6,660 bases of DNA from an uncultured Campylobacter sp. (lineage in GTDB: Bacteria > Campylobacterota > Campylobacteria > Campylobacterales > Campylobacteraceae). Positions 1 to 4,241 of the stretch are shown piece by piece. Location of the stretch: assembly GCF_938045535.1 (NCBI RefSeq), contig NZ_CALIMQ010000011.1, positions 1-6,660 on the forward strand, given 5' to 3'. Within the stretch, counting starts at the first letter, position 1. Every line of letters starts with the position of its first letter. The notes below the pieces were generated by a model. The model saw only the letters and a program-made list of their open reading frames with translations, was not told the origin of the DNA and ran no database searches. The translations under genes and the position numbers were made by a program.

Positions 1-611
1 TCAAGAGTTTTTATGATCTCGCTTTGCAGAGTTGCGAAATCGCGCCCTTTAAGACCGGCTAAATTTGCGCCTTTTCTATCGGCTACCAAAGCGCAAGCTG
101 TAAAAATCATCCTATGCTTTAGGTTGTTGATGCCAAAATTTATATGTAGGTTATCATTTATTGATTTAGTACATAAGTAAATTTTAGGCTTATCTATACT
201 GCTCTGAGTAAATAGCTTAAGATAGTAATCTTTGCTAAAAAGCTCACTATCTTCTCTATAAAATTTATCGTTTTTATAAATTATTGCTTCGTTGCCATTA
301 TATAAAATACCTATTACTTGATTGTATTTGCTTCTTGTTATGTTTATATATTCTTGAAGTTGCGGTAAATTTTGATCCAGATTTGAATTCGGCTCATAGG
401 CTTTGGTCTCTAAAATTATGGCAACTTCGTTTATATCGTGCGGAAAATACCAACCGTCGGGCTTTTTATTAACCCCGCTAAAACCAAGTTCATTAAACGT
501 AGTTATTTGTCCGACGCCGCTTTTAGCGTATTTTGAATCTTGAAATTTTAGTAACGCTCCAGCATTTTGCCTAATTACATCTTCGCTAACTCTCGAAGTC
601 CCATACATCAT
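1..611 (-). CDS. Partial N-terminus of a probable type IIG-like restriction-modification protein (PD-(D/E)xK nuclease domain)
   Basis: The frame is open from ATG at 611 to the left edge (203 complete codons), so the 3' end is missing. I translated it by hand; there is no stop. A second ATG follows at once (608), but the Shine-Dalgarno AAGGAAA at 618-624 sits 6 bases before the first. Residues 51-52 (PD) and 68-70 (ETK), after the hydrophobic strand VAIIL, form a PD-x15-ExK nuclease signature. LPQLQEY (82-88) fits the helix that follows in HsdR_N-type nucleases. Residues 155-183 (LHINFGINNLKHRMIF, then TACALVADRKGANL) resemble, from memory, the segment before the N6-adenine methylase domain in single-chain restriction-modification enzymes. 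Expected role: cutting DNA unless its site is methylated. The methylase motifs would lie outside the window. The region is AT-rich (13-16 G/C per 60 bases in 241-360, against 29-35 in sampled operon lines), suggesting transfer. Alternative: a stand-alone HsdR_N-domain nuclease. Confidence 0.68.
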   Translation of the reverse strand, partial: MMYGTSRVSEDVIRQNAGALLKFQDSKYAKSGVGQITTFNELGFSGVNKKPDGWYFPHDINEVAIILETKAYEPNSNLDQNLPQLQEYINITRSKYNQVIGILYNGNEAIIYKNDKFYREDSELFSKDYYLKLFTQSSIDKPKIYLCTKSINDNLHINFGINNLKHRMIFTACALVADRKGANLAGLKGRDFATLQSEIIKTL

Positions 612-672
612 AACAATTTTCCTTAATTTTGCCTATATATTACTATTAATCTAATGAGCGGCACGTAGATTT
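612..672 (-). promoter_or_regulatory. Leader of the restriction-modification-like gene: Shine-Dalgarno and weak candidate -10
   Basis: Read on the minus strand, AAGGAAA (618-624) is a good ribosome binding site 6 bases before the ATG at 611. Further upstream the AT-rich run GTAATATATAGG (632-643) holds two weak -10 candidates, TAATAT (637-642) and TATATA (634-639), each 4 of 6 to TATAAT. No convincing -35 is visible, which is normal for Campylobacter sigma-70 promoters. The ribosome site is well supported; the promoter is only a guess. Confidence 0.4.
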
Positions 673-697
673 TTATCCTACATACACCCAAGGATAA
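673..697. repeat. Inverted repeat upstream of the restriction-modification-like gene
   Basis: TTATCCT (673-679) and AGGATAA (691-697) are perfect 7-bp inverted arms around an 11-base spacer. Neither strand has a U-run after the stem, so it does not look like an intrinsic terminator. It lies about 60 bases before the start codon at 611 and could be a protein-binding dyad or an mRNA hairpin. The arms are visible in the sequence; any role is inference. Confidence 0.4.
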
Positions 698-730
698 GAT
701 TGCATAATTTGTGATCCATCATATTTCATT

Positions 731-760
731 TGGTTCAAATTTTATTCCAAATTTAAACCA
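731..760 (-). terminator. Stem-loop just after pgsA, possible transcript end
   Basis: On the minus-strand transcript TGGTTTAAATTT (749-760) pairs with AAATTTGAACCA (731-742) around a 6-base loop. This gives a 12-bp stem whose only non-Watson-Crick pair is a U-G wobble; read as plus-strand RNA the same position is a C-A mismatch. It starts 5 bases after the pgsA stop codon. The downstream flank (AATGAAATATGATGG) has no U-tract, so it may instead protect the 3' end, or be a weak terminator. Confidence 0.5.
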
Positions 761-764
761 AACT

Positions 765-1319
765 CTAACTCTTTTTCGTAGCCTTAGCATACGCCGCGAC
801 GTATTCAAAGCCCGAATATAGCGTCAGTACAACTGCGATCCAGAGTAGGGCGTTTGCATAGGGCCATTGCATCGTTAGCCAGCCGATAGCGATCATCTGA
901 AAGACCGTTTTTACCTTGCCCGCCATCGACGCGGCGACCTCTACGCCGTCGCCCGCCATCGCTACGCGAAGACCCGTGATGAAAAACTCGCGGATTAGGA
1001 TCAGATAGATCGCCCACGGGCTAGCGCGTCCGATAAACATAAGCCCCAAAAAACCCGCAAGCGTAAGCATCTTATCGGCGAGCGGATCGATGATGGCGCC
1101 TAGTTTGGTCTTCTGGTTCCAAGAGCGCGCGATGTATCCGTCGAAAAAGTCCGTGACGGAGGCGATGACGAAGACTAGCGCGGCAAAATAATCGATCCAG
1201 CTTATGTGCACCGAGCCCACCATGCCGCCGTTCGCATGGCCTGCTAGTAAAATCAGCCAGAAAAACAGCGGCGCCAGCGCAACGCGAAAGCTCGCTAAAA
1301 TATTGGGTAAATTTAGCAT
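765..1319 (-). CDS. pgsA: CDP-diacylglycerol--glycerol-3-phosphate 3-phosphatidyltransferase
   Basis: PgsA makes phosphatidylglycerophosphate from CDP-diacylglycerol and glycerol-3-phosphate in the inner membrane, the committed step to phosphatidylglycerol and cardiolipin. The 184 residues are full length for the family. The CDP-alcohol phosphotransferase signature is complete: D57, D60-G61, A64-R65, G74, D78 and D82, the aspartates that hold the metal and the CDP-alcohol. N-terminal NLPNILASFR (3-12) is also typical of PgsA. Hydrophobic segments near 10-27, 41-56, 84-97, 102-120, 138-150 and 156-178 fit about six membrane helices. The ATG overlaps the upstream reductase stop as TAATG, and no strong Shine-Dalgarno is close, so translation probably relies on coupling. 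It is the last gene of the run and is followed by a stem-loop. It ends in a lysine-rich tail. Closely related CDP-alcohol transferases (PssA) are less likely given length and N-terminus. Confidence 0.93.
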   Translation of the reverse strand: MLNLPNILASFRVALAPLFFWLILLAGHANGGMVGSVHISWIDYFAALVFVIASVTDFFDGYIARSWNQKTKLGAIIDPLADKMLTLAGFLGLMFIGRASPWAIYLILIREFFITGLRVAMAGDGVEVAASMAGKVKTVFQMIAIGWLTMQWPYANALLWIAVVLTLYSGFEYVAAYAKATKKS

Positions 1320-2098
1320 TATTTAAAGGTCGTTCCGCCGTCGACGATGAAGGTGTGCCCCGTCACCCAGCTAGCCTTGCTCGAGCATAGAAATAAACAT
1401 GCTCCCGCCAAATCCTCCGGCTGCCCCATGCGTCCTAGCGGGCTAAGCTCGGCGGTTTTGTCGCGTACCTCTTCGTAGTTGGTAAAGGCTCGCAGCGCGT
1501 CCGTCTCGATCGGTCCGCCGCTAACGACGTTTACGCGGATGTTTTTTTCGCCGAGCTCGGTAGCGGCGTAGCGCGCCATCGCCTCAACTGCGGCTTTCGC
1601 CGTGCCGTGACCCGCGTAGTTTTCGATATAGACTAAATTTCCCGTGGAGCTAAGCGAGATGATCGAGCCGCCGCCTACCGCTTCCATGCGCTTTGCTGCC
1701 TCTTGCGCGCCCACGACGAAGGCATTTACCGTCGCTGTAAAGATATTATTGATACCGCGCGGCTTTAGCCTCATAAATTTAGTGTATCCGCCCGCGACCG
1801 CGCGACCCGAGATGATGGCGTTTGAGATGAAAAAATCCACTCGCGCAAAATCCTCGTCGATCTTGGCAAAGAGCTCCTTGTAGGTCTCGGGCTCCAAGAT
1901 ATTGAGCGCATAAGCGCGCGCCTTGATGCCGTAAGCCTTCTCAAGATCGGCTGCTTGCGAAGTCGCTAGCTCCTCGTTGGAATTATACGTAAAAGCGATA
2001 TTTGCCCCTGCAGCTGCGAATTCCAAAACTATCGCCCTGCCTATGCCTCTCGTGCCGCCGCTGATAACTAGCGTTTTTCCTTTAAATTCGTTCGTCAA
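1319..2098 (-). CDS. FabL-like enoyl-[acyl-carrier-protein] reductase (SDR family), TTG start
   Basis: This 259-residue short-chain dehydrogenase/reductase has the NAD(P)-binding loop GGTRGIG (14-20), SNA at 92-94 in the place of the usual NNA, and catalytic-region serines at 150-151. The active-site tyrosine and lysine are spaced Y161-x6-K168, as in enoyl-ACP reductases, not the YxxxK of ordinary SDRs. The stretches YIENYAGHGTAKAAVEAM (157-174) and VNVVSGGPIETDAL (189-202) closely resemble what I recall of Bacillus FabL, so reduction of trans-2-enoyl-ACP in fatty-acid elongation is the best guess. It corresponds by order to C. jejuni Cj0807. The start is TTG, directly after the dapA TAA; AAAGGA (2105-2110) lies 6 bases upstream, and no in-frame ATG precedes the nucleotide-binding loop. 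Its stop overlaps the pgsA ATG. Substrate is inferred: a 3-oxoacyl-ACP reductase or unrelated SDR remains possible. Confidence 0.85.
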   Translation of the reverse strand: MTNEFKGKTLVISGGTRGIGRAIVLEFAAAGANIAFTYNSNEELATSQAADLEKAYGIKARAYALNILEPETYKELFAKIDEDFARVDFFISNAIISGRAVAGGYTKFMRLKPRGINNIFTATVNAFVVGAQEAAKRMEAVGGGSIISLSSTGNLVYIENYAGHGTAKAAVEAMARYAATELGEKNIRVNVVSGGPIETDALRAFTNYEEVRDKTAELSPLGRMGQPEDLAGACLFLCSSKASWVTGHTFIVDGGTTFK

Positions 2099-2995
2099 TT
2101 AAAATCCTTTGATAGTGTATTGTTTCATTACGTTTTCTATTTTTTTGAGATTTTCCGCGCTCGGCTCGCAAAGCGGCAAGCGGTACTCTAAACTCGGCGT
2201 TAAGCCTGCAATATACATCGCCGCTTTGATCGGGATCGGATTGCTCTCGCAGAATAAAATTTTATTGATCGCGTAGAGATTGTCGTTGATCTGCTTAGCT
2301 TTTAAAAACTCATTTTGCAGCGCAAATTTCGTTAGTCTCGCCGTGTAATCGGGCAGTAAATTTGCGGTGACGGAGATCACACCCTTGCCGCCGTTGCTTA
2401 GGATCGGATAGTTGATCGCATCTTCGCCGCTAAGCACGCTAAGGCGCGGCTCGTGTGCGAGCAGATCGACGCATTTATCGATGCTGCCGCTTGCTTCTTT
2501 GACGCCATAGATGTTCTCGCAGTCGTTAAAAAGCTTGATGATCGTATCTGCGGCGATGTCGCAGCCGGTGCGACCAGGGACATTGTAGAGTAGCACCGGC
2601 AGATCTACCGAGCTTGCGATCGCCTTGTAGTGTAGATACAATCCTTTTTGGGTGGGTTTGTTGTAGTAGGGTGCTACGGATAAAATTCCGTCCGCGCCGT
2701 GAGCCTGCGCAAACTGCGCGAGCCCGATCGCTTCGTGAGTTGCGTTGCTGCCCGCGCCCGCCAGCACCTTGACATCCGTGCCCTTGCACGCATCTACGGC
2801 GATCTCGATACAGACGCGATGCTCGTCGTGCGTCAGCGTCGCGCTCTCGCCCGTGGTACCGACGGGCACGACCGCGCTTATGCCGTTTGCGATCTGTCTT
2901 TTGATGAGCTTAGCGTAGGTCTGCTCGTCGAGTTTACCCTCTTTAAAAGGCGTGATCAGCGCCGTCATAGAGCCGATTATGACATTTTTATTCAT
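2099..2995 (-). CDS. dapA: 4-hydroxy-tetrahydrodipicolinate synthase
   Basis: DapA condenses pyruvate with aspartate semialdehyde in the cytoplasm, the first step of the branch to diaminopimelate (peptidoglycan) and lysine. Length (298) is standard for the TIM-barrel family. Visible motifs: GTTGE (46-50) with the T47/T48 proton relay, APYYNKP (108-114) with the interface tyrosine, YNVPGRT (137-143) with Y137 and the aspartate-semialdehyde-binding R142, the Schiff-base lysine K166 in GVKEASG (164-170), and NPIPIK (252-257). All key residues are present. The ATG overlaps the end of the M16 peptidase gene by 8 bases; Shine-Dalgarno AAAGGA (3001-3006) is 5 bases upstream and lies inside that gene. 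The stop abuts the TTG of the reductase. Nothing in the sequence suggests lysine-responsive control such as a riboswitch. N-acetylneuraminate lyase homologues share the fold but lack this context. Confidence 0.96.
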   Translation of the reverse strand: MNKNVIIGSMTALITPFKEGKLDEQTYAKLIKRQIANGISAVVPVGTTGESATLTHDEHRVCIEIAVDACKGTDVKVLAGAGSNATHEAIGLAQFAQAHGADGILSVAPYYNKPTQKGLYLHYKAIASSVDLPVLLYNVPGRTGCDIAADTIIKLFNDCENIYGVKEASGSIDKCVDLLAHEPRLSVLSGEDAINYPILSNGGKGVISVTANLLPDYTARLTKFALQNEFLKAKQINDNLYAINKILFCESNPIPIKAAMYIAGLTPSLEYRLPLCEPSAENLKKIENVMKQYTIKGF

Positions 2996-4241
2996 CGTTT
3001 TCCTTTCGTAAGATAATGCTCGTGGAGCTTTTAAGGCTTAGATAGGTTTTCATCGCTTTTTTAACCGCGCTTTTATCCAGGCTTTTGATCTCGCGCTCCA
3101 GCCTAAATAGCGCGTCCAGATCGCCGCGGACGATGTAGCTGCCGTACATCTGCGCTACCTTGCTAGCGCTGTCGAGGGAGTAGATCAGATCGCTACTTAG
3201 GGTGTTTTTGATCTTTAACATATCGTCGTCGCTTATTTTAGCTTTTTTGGCTTTTTCGATCAGCGCTAAAATTTCACTCCTCAGCGCCTCGCCGCTTACG
3301 CCTTGGTTACAAACGCCAAAGACTATAAATAAATTCTCGTCCTTGGCGCTCATATCGTAGATGTTGATCTGATTGGCGAGCTTTTTTTCATCGACCAGCA
3401 CGCGCTGCAAAAGTGAGCTCTTGCCGCCGCTAAGATATATATCCATCGCTTTGATCGCCGCGGCGTCAGGATGGTTAAACGGCGGAATTTTAAAGGCGAC
3501 TGCAATGATTTGCGCCTCGCTGCTTTTGTAAATAACGCCAAGCTTCTCGCCGTCTTGCGCGGGCTCGGTGCAGTGAAGGTGCGGAATTTCGCTTTTGTTT
3601 TTTACGGGCGCGAAGTGTTTTTTGGTTGCATCAAACGCCGCCTTTTCGCCGATGTCGCCGGTGATCAGCAGCACGGCGTTTTGCGGCTGATAAAATTTAG
3701 CGTGAAATTCTTTGATATCTTTGATACTCCAGTTTTCGATGTCCTTGCGAAAGCCGATCGGCGTCCAGTGATACGGGTGGTACAAAAACGCAGCGTTATA
3801 GAGCCTGAAAAATAGATATCCGAACGGATCGTTATCGGTGCGCCACAGTCGCTCTTCGAGCACGACCTTGCGCTCGGGCTGAAATTCTTTGTCTTTGAGG
3901 CTTAAATTTTGCATTATGTCGGCGTAAAGATCCAAGCAGACCTCTAAATTTGAGCTCGCGCACTTGATGAAATAGTGCGTGTAATCAAAGCCCGTGCTTG
4001 CGTTATTCACGCCGCCAAAGCCCTTTACGATCGCGTCGAACTCGCCCGCTTTGCGATTTTTCGTGGATTTAAAATTTAGATGCTCCAGCATGTGCGCTAT
4101 GCCGCTTTTGCCCATCGTCTCGTCGCGCGAGCCGACGTTGTAAAACACGTCCACGCTGATGACGCCGCTGCCTTTATTCATCGGAATGTGATAAATTTGA
4201 AGCCCGTTTTGTAGCGTGATTTTCTTAAATTTCGGAAACAT
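2988..4241 (-). CDS. M16 family zinc metallopeptidase
   Basis: This 417-residue protein has the inverted zinc motif HxxEH at 50-54 (HMLEH), with H50 and H54 as zinc ligands and E53 as catalytic base. The distal acidic ligand lies in RKVVLEER (124-131), E129 or E130, at the usual distance. Upstream, YNVGSRDE (34-41), and downstream GGVNNASTGFDYTHY (76-90), are typical of M16B. The C-terminal half (about 215-410) is the second, non-catalytic M16 domain. Length is normal for bacterial M16B. No signal peptide or membrane segment is visible, so it is probably cytoplasmic, unlike secreted relatives. Its substrate cannot be told from sequence; the C. jejuni counterpart by order is Cj0805. The ATG overlaps the pyrD stop (TAATG); its likely Shine-Dalgarno (AAAGG) falls in the codons of the last PyrD tail residues. 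It overlaps dapA by 8 bases. Confidence 0.9.
   Translation of the reverse strand: MFPKFKKITLQNGLQIYHIPMNKGSGVISVDVFYNVGSRDETMGKSGIAHMLEHLNFKSTKNRKAGEFDAIVKGFGGVNNASTGFDYTHYFIKCASSNLEVCLDLYADIMQNLSLKDKEFQPERKVVLEERLWRTDNDPFGYLFFRLYNAAFLYHPYHWTPIGFRKDIENWSIKDIKEFHAKFYQPQNAVLLITGDIGEKAAFDATKKHFAPVKNKSEIPHLHCTEPAQDGEKLGVIYKSSEAQIIAVAFKIPPFNHPDAAAIKAMDIYLSGGKSSLLQRVLVDEKKLANQINIYDMSAKDENLFIVFGVCNQGVSGEALRSEILALIEKAKKAKISDDDMLKIKNTLSSDLIYSLDSASKVAQMYGSYIVRGDLDALFRLEREIKSLDKSAVKKAMKTYLSLKSSTSIILRKENDE

Noticed and set aside
284..472. Plus-strand frame of 62 residues at the left
   Set aside because: It lies antisense to the well-supported restriction-modification-like frame and lacks a ribosome binding site.
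2699..3016. Plus-strand 105-residue frame opposite dapA
   Set aside because: Antisense to fully conserved dapA codons; no recognisable domain.
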